A stretch of DNA of 5,703 bases from JBEKDJ01 sp050014415 (GCA_050014415.1 JBEKDJ010000327.1:1-5703), one strand, 5' to 3'; positions 1 to 5,703 are shown, counted from the first letter of the stretch. Notes: generated from the letters alone by a model not told the origin. Program-made: numbers and translations.

Positions 1-125
1 ATCTTCTGTTTTTGACCGTCCATAAATGCTACGATTTGATTTTGATATGTTGAATGCTCGATTTTTATCTGAAATCGTAGACCTTGGAGATCGTGATGAC
101 CCGTAGGTTCTGACCTACCCCAATT
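1..125 (-). pseudogene. Possible 5'-truncated coding remnant running off the left edge
   Basis: On the minus strand, codons from 125 down to the window edge are open (about 41) and read like real protein: a stretch GHHDLQGLRF followed by QIKIEHSTYQNQIVAFMDGQ. There is an in-frame TAG at 128-126 just upstream. Beyond it the same frame stays open back to 263, again without ATG, GTG or TTG. The only in-frame ATG is at 23-21 and has no ribosome binding site. I do not recognise the family. It may be the interior of a decayed gene whose 3' end lies outside the window, or chance. The main support is amino-acid texture, so confidence is low. Confidence 0.27.
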
Positions 126-137
126 CTAAAGGCAAAA

Positions 138-238
138 TTTGGGTAATATTTGTGTCTCTTTTATTACCCAAACTGGAACAGCCAGCGCGATAATTACAGC
201 GGTTTTCGGTCCTCGACTCTCCCCTGATTTGGGTAATA
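138..238. repeat. TTTGGGTAATA repeat cluster, two direct and one inverted copy
   Basis: The 11-mer TTTGGGTAATA occurs at 138-148 and 228-238, exactly 90 bp apart. Its perfect reverse complement TATTACCCAAA lies at 162-172. The first and inverted copies form an 11-bp perfect stem with a 13-nt loop (149-161). A shortened inverted half-site, TTATTACC, occurs at 338-345, just where the GC-richer gene remnant begins. I saw no further copies in the window. It could be a protein-binding or recombination site, or a dispersed repeat; the sequence does not say which. Confidence 0.6.
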
Positions 239-340
239 AAAAATCATTTCTGCAAGTCTGAAATCATTCAAAAGCTATAGATCTCTGTCAATAAACTGCC
301 CTGGTGTTTGGATTAGGTTTAAGAGGCGTGGTCAATTTAT

Positions 341-549
341 TACCTGAAGCAGCAGAACGTCATCCGGGAGAAGCTGACGGGACTCGGGAAGAGAGAGGCT
401 GAGGTTTACCGGACCCCCTTGGAGAAAGAAAAGGAGCTCACCGATCGGGCCTTGAAATTGGCCGAGGTTGGTAAACCGAAATCGAATTGGGAGATCCAAG
501 GGATATTGGGGCGGCCTCTTTTGTTTTAGGATTTCTGGCGGGGAGATAA
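341..549 (+). pseudogene. 3' remnant of a coiled-coil, membrane-anchored protein with a frameshift
   Basis: From 341 the plus strand reads as a charged helical, coiled-coil-like segment (YLKQQNVIREKL..., ...LEKEKELTDRALKLAEVG...NWEIQGILG) and then hits TAG at 527-529. If one base is added in the G-run at 508-511, the frame continues as GAASFVLGFLAGR and stops at TAA 547-549. That tail is a typical short C-terminal transmembrane helix and would make biological sense of the end. No ATG, GTG or TTG start exists before the coiled coil: the frame has a TAA at 320-322 and no usable start after it. The piece therefore looks like a 3' fragment broken at its left end and also frameshifted. It is GC-richer than the DNA on both sides. 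I do not recognise the family. Sequencing error at the G-run would explain the frameshift but not the missing 5' end. Confidence 0.5.
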
Positions 550-617
550 TTCTAATCGGGGTGAAACAAGTCTTTACTAACTCTAAATTCTAAGTAGGCC
601 GATGTCCGATGCCTTTG

Positions 618-635
618 TTTTTTAAATAACTTAAG
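618..635 (+). repeat. Left copy of an 18-bp direct repeat
   Basis: TTTTTTAAATAACTTAAG here matches 5114-5131 at 17 of 18 positions, in the same orientation; the last 14 bases are identical. The two copies enclose ywbE, the metallophosphoesterase gene, the ATPase gene and their terminator. The 3' half contains the palindrome CTTAAG. The sequence is AT-rich, so chance similarity is possible. Confidence 0.45.
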
Positions 636-651
636 TACCCTCAAGCCTTCT

Positions 652-676
652 AAAAAAATTGGGAGCGTCCCTAATT
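652..676 (-). terminator. Rho-independent terminator after the ATPase gene
   Basis: Read on the minus strand, 676 to 659 forms a hairpin. AATT and GGGA on the 5' side pair with TCCC and AATT on the 3' side, with one bulged A and a CGC loop. It runs straight into a tract of seven T (658-652). It begins 22 bases past the ATPase stop codon and points the right way, so it most likely ends the nuclease/ATPase operon. The lower stem is AT-only, so the hairpin is of moderate strength. Confidence 0.65.
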
Positions 677-698
677 TAACTTGCCTTAAATGTGTCCA

Positions 699-3431
699 TC
701 AGTGCAGCTTACCTGAAGAAGTTGCAGATGCAATCAGTGTCTCAAGGTCGAAAAAAGTCGCGCGCTTCAATCCGCGATAGCGTTCCGGATGGCACGTCAG
801 TATCAAAATCTGAAGCCGCTGTGCAGCCTCTTCCAAAACATTCATCACCCTGGCCAAACGGCCTGCATCCGTGGCCGTCAGCACATCATCCAGCACCACA
901 AGCTGGCGCTCCTCTCTCCCCAAGACCTCGGCTAAGGCAAGCCGTGTCGCCAGGTATAACTGCTCCTGCTCACCCCCGGAGAGGTTATCTAAGGTCACAG
1001 ACTGCTCGATAGTCTCTGGCACCACCGCCGACGGTTCAAAGGAATCCCCGACTTCGACACGTCCCAACCGACGGCCGGCAATGCGCTGCAACGTTCTCGT
1101 TGCCACAGCCTCGACGGGCTTTGATACCGCAGCAATTGCTTCACTGCGGCATGCGGACACTGTGTCATGCAATAGACGGATTGCTTCGACGCGCAATTCC
1201 TCACGTCTTACTTCCTGCTGAAGCTGGGCAACTCTCTCCTCTGCTGTGGCGAGTGCCGAATAGGGCCCTTGGGCACAAAGGCCCTCCAACTTCGCCTCTT
1301 CCCTGACTTCCTGTTCTCGGACTTGGCTCGATTCTTGATTAGCTGCCTCAAGTTGAGCTTCGAGCCGTTCTACAACAACCGCAGGGTCATCTACATAATC
1401 CCCCAACTGACCTTGGATCTCAGCGAGACGCGCCCGTGCTGCTTCCCAGGCCATTGTGCTTCGTTGAAGCTCCGCTTCCCGTTCCTGCAAGGATTTACCG
1501 TCACTGGTCAGTTCGACCAGTTTCTCCTTCAGACTCGCCACCTGGTTCTTTGTGTCCCCAAGTTGTCGGGATAGTGTCTCCTTCTGCCCGGCAACGGCTC
1601 TCAGCGCACTTTGTGCCTTATCCCAGACCGCCTCAGCATTCTCGACATCCTTGATGAAGGCCTGCTTCGTGTCCTCTGCCTCCGCATGGAGTGCGTCCGT
1701 ATCAGGGGCTTTTTTCCCCCAGTCCGGATAAGTGCTAAGGAAACTTTTATACGTTGTTTCGAGGACATTCCGTTCTTGGACATACTCGTCCAACGTGCGT
1801 CCGGCCAGGAGTGTTTGAAGTTTGGTTTCTGCTTCTCCTACGCTCGCATCGAGTTCCTTGCCCTTCTCCGCGAGCAATTCCAGAGTATCCAGATTGGATG
1901 TGCCGAATGGTTCGGTCAATTCCTTCAACTTCTTTTCGGCTTTCACCCGTATTTCCCTATACTCCTCGACAGAACCCACAGGCCCCGAAGCACGCAACCT
2001 GGCAACACCGGGGATTTCGGCCACCACTTCCGGAGAGCCTCGTAATTGAGTCGGGATCCCTGCCTTTAACGGAGCAGAACCGGTCGTCTCACCAGAGACA
2101 ACCTCGACTGAACCGTCCTTGTGGGACACGATTTCCAGTGTGATGAGTGACGCTTCAGTGCGAAGTTGAGCATCATCACGGTCCTTTATGGTCTTTCGAA
2201 TCGCTTTGAGGACCCGTGTATCAGGTGCCACATGGGCGTTGCGTTTCTGTCGGCACTGAGTCAGGGTTTTATCGGCTTCCTCGATTTTCGCTATCAGCTC
2301 GTCAATACGCCGTAGTTCCCGGCGACAATCATTGAACCGCCGGGCCGCATCTGCCATTTGGGCCGCTGCCTCGACAGCTTCCCGGCCCTTCCGGGCATCC
2401 TCCAACTCAGCCTTCCGCTTTGCAGCCTCTTTTTCTCGTTCCTGCAGCTCTCTATCTTTCAATGGAACTTCGCTTTCTAGCGCAGCCAGTCTTTCCTGGG
2501 CTCCGGCCAGGTCTTTCTCGGTAGCCTTGACGAGATCAATTCGCTGCTTCATTTCCCTATATTGCGCCTCGACTCCAGTGACTCGTTCAGACCGCTGGTC
2601 TCGCTCCGCCACCAGCTTACGGTATGTGTCTGCAACAGCTCGTGCGTTACGAAGGGCTTTCGTCGTCTCGTCCGCGTTGTGGCGCGCCTGTGTGCGCCGG
2701 GCACGAAGCTCCTCAACCCGGCGCGAGGCTTCCTCGAAAGCAATGAAAAGGTCATACGCCTTTTGTCGGGCTGCAATTGCCTCCTCGAGTTCCTCTCGCA
2801 ATCGGGCCAATGGAGGCGCTTCTTTACCGGTCTTCAACTTACCCTTGGCACTGAAGAACTGGAGGTATCGTTCGGCGATGCGCTTTTCTACAGGGCCTGT
2901 CCCGCCGCTTGAAGCCTGGGCACTCAGCATGCTCCGGATATCAGAGACCACGTCGCCCGTAAGCGGGCCAATAGCCAGGTTCCCTTGTGGTGCCCAGAGC
3001 ACCTGGGCAATGCCCCAGTTTGGTGTCTTAGCTAACCCCTTTCCCGGCGGATTTTTGGTAAGGATTTCCCGAGCCTGCTCATCAGCTGAGGTTCCTTCGG
3101 CTAGCCGACGAAACCGGCTGTTCTCTTTCCGCTCAAGCAGGGCGCTGGGATTATCCAGAAACTGCTTCGTTATCCGATATTCCTGGCCGTCATGGGTGAA
3201 CTCGACCGTCACCTTGGGAGATAGGTTTCTCCCCCAGGGGCGGATGGCTTCTACGTCTTTCCCGATCACTTTGTGTCCATCGAGCAAAGCACGCCTTAAC
3301 GCCTCGAAAAGCGTTGACTTGCCCGTGCCGTTAGGGGCATGGATGATATTCAGGCCATCTCCGAAGGGGCCGACCTCGATGTCATCCAGAAAACATCGCC
3401 AATCAGCGACTCTTATTGATCGGATGTTCAC
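699..3431 (-). CDS. Rad50/SbcC/YhaN-like AAA (ABC-type) ATPase, 910 aa
   Basis: Large SMC-like ATPase, likely cytoplasmic partner of the upstream Mre11-like nuclease. The N-terminal ATPase half has a Walker A, APNGTGKST, at residues 32-40, and a Q-loop (LWAPQGN) near 149. Long charged coiled coils cover about 205-400 and 487-760. The C-terminal half carries the ABC signature LSGGEQEQ (817-824), Walker B QLVVLDDVL (843-851) and an H-loop, LTCHPER, with His881. There is no CxxC zinc hook anywhere. The coiled-coil apex instead holds a beta-rich stretch, about 427-489 (TLEIVSHKDG..., ...VVAEIPGVARLRASGP). The usual catalytic Glu after the Walker B Asp is Asp849; as far as I recall YhaN-type proteins share this. 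The start is GTG, overlapping the upstream TGA by four bases, with GGAGG seven bases before it, and the protein begins MNIRSIRVADWRCF as expected for the family. By family knowledge such ATPases clamp DNA and gate the nuclease. A canonical SbcC assignment is unsafe; a repair or defence role is inference. Confidence 0.95.
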   Translation of the reverse strand: MNIRSIRVADWRCFLDDIEVGPFGDGLNIIHAPNGTGKSTLFEALRRALLDGHKVIGKDVEAIRPWGRNLSPKVTVEFTHDGQEYRITKQFLDNPSALLERKENSRFRRLAEGTSADEQAREILTKNPPGKGLAKTPNWGIAQVLWAPQGNLAIGPLTGDVVSDIRSMLSAQASSGGTGPVEKRIAERYLQFFSAKGKLKTGKEAPPLARLREELEEAIAARQKAYDLFIAFEEASRRVEELRARRTQARHNADETTKALRNARAVADTYRKLVAERDQRSERVTGVEAQYREMKQRIDLVKATEKDLAGAQERLAALESEVPLKDRELQEREKEAAKRKAELEDARKGREAVEAAAQMADAARRFNDCRRELRRIDELIAKIEEADKTLTQCRQKRNAHVAPDTRVLKAIRKTIKDRDDAQLRTEASLITLEIVSHKDGSVEVVSGETTGSAPLKAGIPTQLRGSPEVVAEIPGVARLRASGPVGSVEEYREIRVKAEKKLKELTEPFGTSNLDTLELLAEKGKELDASVGEAETKLQTLLAGRTLDEYVQERNVLETTYKSFLSTYPDWGKKAPDTDALHAEAEDTKQAFIKDVENAEAVWDKAQSALRAVAGQKETLSRQLGDTKNQVASLKEKLVELTSDGKSLQEREAELQRSTMAWEAARARLAEIQGQLGDYVDDPAVVVERLEAQLEAANQESSQVREQEVREEAKLEGLCAQGPYSALATAEERVAQLQQEVRREELRVEAIRLLHDTVSACRSEAIAAVSKPVEAVATRTLQRIAGRRLGRVEVGDSFEPSAVVPETIEQSVTLDNLSGGEQEQLYLATRLALAEVLGREERQLVVLDDVLTATDAGRLARVMNVLEEAAQRLQILILTCHPERYRGLKRATFFDLETLIASATSSGKLH
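1965..2153 (-). other. Beta-rich apex domain of the ATPase, in place of a zinc hook
   Basis: This stretch encodes ATPase residues 427-489. It alternates hydrophobic and polar residues with turn-forming Gly, Pro and Asp, and breaks the charged helical pattern on both sides. It ends in the motif EIPGVARLRASGP. In Rad50 and SbcC the equivalent apex carries a CxxC zinc hook; here there is no cysteine at all. The assignment as a folded domain is by eye. Confidence 0.6.
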
Positions 3432-4525
3432 TGCGAGACCTCCCCCACAATCGCATAAAGCTCCATGAGCGCGCGGGCCGCGATTTCCGGCGAGGTGCCG
3501 GGAGTGTCGCGCAGGCGAATGGCCGCGTCTCGGATGATTCCTGGCGGAAGGTTGGTTATCCAGGTTTCATCTTCCGGTGAGGGTCGTAAGCGAGATGCGT
3601 CAAGCTTCCCCCACAGAAATCGTGAACCCAGAATGTGCTCAATGTGGTCAAGCTCAGCGCGCTCATCCGCCATCAGAAGACCTGAAAGCGACACGTCAAC
3701 CAGCGTGTTACCGGGGTTGGCCAGAGATTCGAGATATTCACGGACCCGTACAAGGTCTCCACGTTCGCGGAGATCCCTCTCGACCGTAACCCAATCGAGA
3801 CGACCTGTCCGGGCAGGCGTGATTGTGGGCGGTGCTCCGGGACCCAGAATCTCGACGATGAGCACATTTCCGCTATCGCGTTCTCCGAACTGGGTGGTCT
3901 CGTGTGTGCCGGAATATGCCATATGGGTGGCCCCGTCCGGACCTGGGTATGTTCCATAAGAGTGCCAGTGTCCCAACGCCAGAAAGTCCAAACCGGCCCG
4001 CTTTTCGGCATCTCGCGGAATGGGGTAGTCCGGCTCGTCTTGCCGGATGCCCTCCATAGTGCCGTGGGCCATCCCGATTCGGATACTTTCATTCCGTTCC
4101 GAAGGTATCCAGGCCGTGGGATCAAGTCCTGAGTGCTTCTCCCGTACCAGACATGGATAGAGAACACCACCATGAACCTCAACCGGGGCTTCTTCGAGCA
4201 AGACATGCACATTTGGCGCAGACTTCCAAGACGGATGCTCCCAAACAGAACCTGGCACAAGTGGATCATGGTTGCCAGGTATGACGAATACCGGCCCGCC
4301 AAACGAGCTTAGGATGTCCGCCACCTTTTGAACCAGCACCCGGTCCACGGCATTGTCCTCGAACAGGTCTCCTGCGACCAGGACAAAGTCTACACTATGG
4401 CTCTTTGCAGCTTCAACAACACGTCTGCCTGCCGCCAAGCGCTCCTCACGAACATGCGCACCGGCATCACCCAGCGCAGCCGCTTTCATCCCAATCTGCC
4501 AGTCTGCCGTGTGAAGAAACCTCAT
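3428..4525 (-). CDS. Mre11/SbcD-like metallophosphoesterase (DNA repair exonuclease family), 365 aa
   Basis: Calcineurin-like phosphoesterase of the Mre11/SbcD group, predicted to be a metal-dependent DNA nuclease acting with the ATPase encoded directly downstream. The five motifs are in order: HTADWQIG (5-12), AGDLFED (51-57), PGNHDP (83-88), MAHGT (152-156) and GHWHSYG (185-191). A YSGTHE segment follows at 204-209. Asp8, Asp53, Asn85, His154, His186 and His188 are the expected metal ligands; His86 matches the family's catalytic His. Motif I has Gln10 where SbcD and Mre11 usually have His. I recall similar DWQ motifs in other bacterial relatives, so this may mark a subfamily rather than a defect. 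Residues about 240-365 form a C-terminal region that in this family contacts DNA and the ATPase. No signal peptide is seen, so it is cytoplasmic. The ATG is preceded by GGAGGG, and the stop TGA overlaps the next GTG start, indicating translational coupling. Length is close to that of typical SbcD. Confidence 0.95.
   Translation of the reverse strand: MRFLHTADWQIGMKAAALGDAGAHVREERLAAGRRVVEAAKSHSVDFVLVAGDLFEDNAVDRVLVQKVADILSSFGGPVFVIPGNHDPLVPGSVWEHPSWKSAPNVHVLLEEAPVEVHGGVLYPCLVREKHSGLDPTAWIPSERNESIRIGMAHGTMEGIRQDEPDYPIPRDAEKRAGLDFLALGHWHSYGTYPGPDGATHMAYSGTHETTQFGERDSGNVLIVEILGPGAPPTITPARTGRLDWVTVERDLRERGDLVRVREYLESLANPGNTLVDVSLSGLLMADERAELDHIEHILGSRFLWGKLDASRLRPSPEDETWITNLPPGIIRDAAIRLRDTPGTSPEIAARALMELYAIVGEVSQ
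3439..3446 (-). promoter_or_regulatory. Ribosome binding site of the ATPase gene
   Basis: GGGGGAGG lies within the last codons of the metallophosphoesterase gene, with seven bases between GGAGG and the GTG at 3431. It decides the GTG start over later in-frame codons and, with the GTGA overlap, supports coupled translation and near-equal synthesis of the two proteins. Confidence 0.75.
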
Positions 4526-4530
4526 TTCAG

Positions 4531-4536
4531 CCCTCC
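4531..4536 (-). promoter_or_regulatory. Ribosome binding site of the metallophosphoesterase gene
   Basis: GGAGGG stands five bases before the ATG at 4525-4523. The resulting protein starts MRFLHTADWQ, with the first metal-binding motif at residue 5 as is normal for the family. This fixes the start. Confidence 0.75.
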
Positions 4537-4689
4537 AACAAAATGGGATATGTCCTTATTTTTTCTAATGCAGTGATGACAGAAGTTGGGAGAATCACGT
4601 CACCTGCTATTGAAAACGATCCTTGAATCCGATAATGGTTTAGAAACTGTTCTTTTTAATTTGTAACTCAATAATCAAGCCCAAATTCC

Positions 4690-4881
4690 TTACATTATTT
4701 TTTTAACCCGGCCAATTGCACCACTTTCTAAGCGGACTTTAATACCATGGGGGTGAGTAGGAGATTTCGTCAGAATATCTTTCACTATACCTTCGGTTAG
4801 TTTTCCAGAATGCTGGTCTTTCTTTAATACAATTAAAACCTGTAAGCCTGCTTTCACATTATCACGATTTGTACCGTCCAT
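4690..4881 (-). CDS. ywbE: YwbE family protein (DUF2196), 63 aa
   Basis: Complete small protein that I recognise as YwbE-like from its pattern: MDGTNRDNVKAGLQVLIVLK at the start, then a DQHSGKLTEGIVKDILT core, HPHGIKVRLESGAIGRV and a short basic tail. The family is about 60-70 aa and widely conserved in bacteria; its function is unknown as far as I know. Its compact, glycine-rich beta pattern suggests a small barrel-like fold, which is inference. The ATG is supported by the family's usual MDG/MNG beginning; only a weak GGA stands just upstream. Codon use is clearly more AT-rich than in the nuclease/ATPase pair. It lies 164 bases upstream of the metallophosphoesterase gene on the same strand. 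There is no visible terminator between them, so read-through is possible, but I have no reason to call a functional link. Confidence 0.9.
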   Translation of the reverse strand: MDGTNRDNVKAGLQVLIVLKKDQHSGKLTEGIVKDILTKSPTHPHGIKVRLESGAIGRVKKIM

Positions 4882-5308
4882 GCTTCCACTTTCATTAAGG
4901 ATTATTTTAACCCCAAAATTGCAGCCCTAAGTCCCAAGCTGTCCCTATTTTTCTCGATATAAACTTACGATTCAAATGGTTAGCTTGGTCCGACCCGCTA
5001 CAGCATGCTTGTCCGGTAGAAAATGCAAGAAAGCCCAAAATCGATACCACGCAACTATATTCGTTTTTCCTTTCAATTGTGAAGTTTGGCGAAGACCCAT
5101 TCAGAGACAAAATTTTCTTAAATAACTTAAGATGTCCCCACCACGCTTTCCTGTTATTCCCTCAGACTTTTATCTCTATTGCTGCGGGATTGTTTTCCCT
5201 GATTTTCAATGGAAACCTCTAGCCAACTTTCGTTGGAACTCTTTGAACTGCCAGCTCAGTTACACTGGTACCCTTCCACTTAACTTCTCATCCAAGAAAT
5301 ACTTCTGA
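4882..5308. other. AT-rich gap without a supported gene
   Basis: I see no convincing gene in these 427 bases. Two short open frames exist (minus 5110-4907 from a TTG, plus 5132-5308 from an ATG), but neither has a ribosome binding site or recognisable protein pattern. The gap carries the right copy of the 18-bp direct repeat. It also has a perfect 5-bp hairpin with a GAAA loop on the minus strand (5236-5223, CCAAC-GAAA-GTTGG) but no T-run after it. No clear terminator for the ATPase gene on the right, and no clear promoter for ywbE, could be identified. Confidence 0.6.
5114..5131 (+). repeat. Right copy of the 18-bp direct repeat
   Basis: TTTCTTAAATAACTTAAG matches 618-635 with one difference (C for T at 5117), same orientation, about 4.5 kb apart. 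This copy forms an inverted repeat, CTTAA-ATAAC-TTAAG. It lies between the right-hand ATPase gene and ywbE. Confidence 0.45.
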
Positions 5309-5703
5309 CTATGCAGTCGCAGCAAAAGTGACGCGATCTCTTGGGCCACCAGCGTCATAATAGATTTCTGGTCCCTCTATTCCTCTATCAAGCAAAGAAA
5401 TACCCATAAATTTGATGCCTGCCGTCTCGAGCATCCTGAACTTCCGGATCATAAGTAGGTAGAGGTTTTGGTCGCATGTTGAAACTATAATTTGCCTCTT
5501 GGGTCCAAATTTACCTAACGATACAGCGCGAAGATTATCAAGAAAGGCCACCGCATTTAAATCGTCGAGATGCTGCACAGGATCGTCAAGGAAAAGAGCG
5601 TCAAGCTTAGACCAGCGTTGCTTTCCAGCAAGGGATAAGAATATTGAAAGTGCTAACACGTTAGCTTGTGCGCAGCTAAGGAAAAAACGCGGTTCCCCGG
5701 CAC
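5309..5703 (-). CDS. SMC/RecN-like AAA ATPase, C-terminal 130 residues (5' end outside window)
   Basis: The frame is open from the right edge to TAG at 5311-5309; an internal GTG at 5659 is not the start, because conserved sequence continues upstream of it. The fragment begins AGEPRFFLSCAQANVLALSI, an ABC signature region of the LSxAQ type. Walker B follows as LDALFLDDPVQHLDD (Asp39-Asp40 of the fragment), with the D-loop in HLDD. The usual H-loop site reads VSTCDQNLY, so Asp77 stands where many relatives have His. This order is that of the C-terminal nucleotide-binding half of SMC-like chromosome-segregation or repair ATPases. It is not a duplicate of the 910-aa ATPase: signature and tail differ. 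Base composition lies between that gene and the AT-rich flanks. Partner genes and exact family would be upstream, out of view. Repair and phage-defence proteins both use this ATPase type. Confidence 0.9.
   Translation of the reverse strand, partial: AGEPRFFLSCAQANVLALSIFLSLAGKQRWSKLDALFLDDPVQHLDDLNAVAFLDNLRAVSLGKFGPKRQIIVSTCDQNLYLLMIRKFRMLETAGIKFMGISLLDRGIEGPEIYYDAGGPRDRVTFAATA

Larger units (their letters stand above)
1..340. other. AT-rich repeat-bearing region without an intact gene
   Basis: No intact reading frame with a start and ribosome binding site is visible on either strand. The region holds small symmetric elements: an inverted pair CTACGATTT (29-37) / AAATCGTAG (72-80); a hairpin GTAGGT-TCTG-ACCTAC (103-118); TTTGGGTAATA repeats (138-148, 162-172 inverted, 228-238); and AAATCATT twice exactly 20 bp apart (241-248, 261-268). 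None is followed by a T-run, so none looks like a terminator. The left part overlaps a weak coding remnant described separately. Confidence 0.6.

Noticed and set aside
196..226. T-arm-like stretch (GGTCCTCGACTCTCC) as a tRNA end or attachment site
   Set aside because: No matching acceptor stem, D-arm or anticodon arm can be drawn around it, and no tRNA is present.
2332..3468. Long plus-strand open frame of 378 codons, Arg/Ser-rich
   Set aside because: It lies wholly antisense to the well-supported ATPase gene, has low-complexity Arg/Ser/Ala composition and no family pattern. It is a product of the ATPase's codon bias on the opposite strand.
3673..4302. Minus-strand 209-codon frame inside the metallophosphoesterase gene
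   Set aside because: Same strand but another frame of a gene with all catalytic motifs. Shadow frame.
4526..4689. Promoter for the nuclease/ATPase operon
   Set aside because: The gap is AT-rich and has several TATAAT- or TTGACA-like pieces, but no pair with good sequence and 16-18 bp spacing. I could not place a promoter.
4907..5110. Minus-strand 67-codon frame with a hydrophobic stretch and two cysteines
   Set aside because: Starts at TTG with no ribosome binding site, the frame has no recognisable pattern, and the Cys context (GQACC) is not a proper lipobox. Probably chance in an AT-rich gap.
5223..5236. Hairpin with GAAA loop as a terminator of the right-hand ATPase gene
   Set aside because: The stem is only 5 bp and no T-run follows on the minus strand, so it cannot be called a rho-independent terminator.
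5132..5308. Plus-strand 58-codon ATG frame ending next to the right-hand ATPase's stop
   Set aside because: No ribosome binding site, almost no acidic residues, many aromatic and Ser residues from a pyrimidine-rich strand. It does not look like a real protein.

Overview
This is bacterial DNA with every confident gene on the minus strand, so it reads from right to left. The organism cannot be named from the sequence. Strong GGAGG ribosome binding sites, a GTG start and a 4-bp stop/start overlap fit a bacterium with moderate GC content. The two large genes are visibly richer in GC than the flanks, so the window mixes two base compositions.

Layout, right to left. (1) 5703-5309: the last 130 residues of an SMC/RecN-like ATPase that enters from the right edge. 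(2) 5308-4882: an AT-rich gap with no gene I can support; it carries one copy of a near-perfect 18-bp direct repeat. (3) 4881-4690: a complete 63-aa YwbE-family protein. (4) 4525-3428 and 3431-699: a translationally coupled pair, an Mre11/SbcD-like metallophosphoesterase followed by a 910-aa Rad50/SbcC/YhaN-like ATPase, closed by a rho-independent terminator at 676-652. (5) 650-1: mostly AT-rich DNA holding the second 18-bp repeat copy, a GC-richer 3' gene remnant on the plus strand with a one-base frameshift (341-549), a cluster of TTTGGGTAATA repeats in both orientations, and at the left edge a weak minus-strand coding remnant.

The core is the nuclease/ATPase pair. By family analogy the two proteins form one complex in which the ATPase controls the nuclease's access to DNA ends or structures. 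It is not textbook SbcCD. The ATPase has no CxxC zinc hook and instead has a beta-rich segment at the coiled-coil apex. Its Walker B ends in Asp-Asp, and the nuclease has Gln where motif I normally has His. A second, unrelated SMC-type ATPase lies nearby, together with gene remnants and repeats. This suggests an accessory DNA-repair or defence neighbourhood, but that is inference; nothing in the window proves a defence role or mobility.
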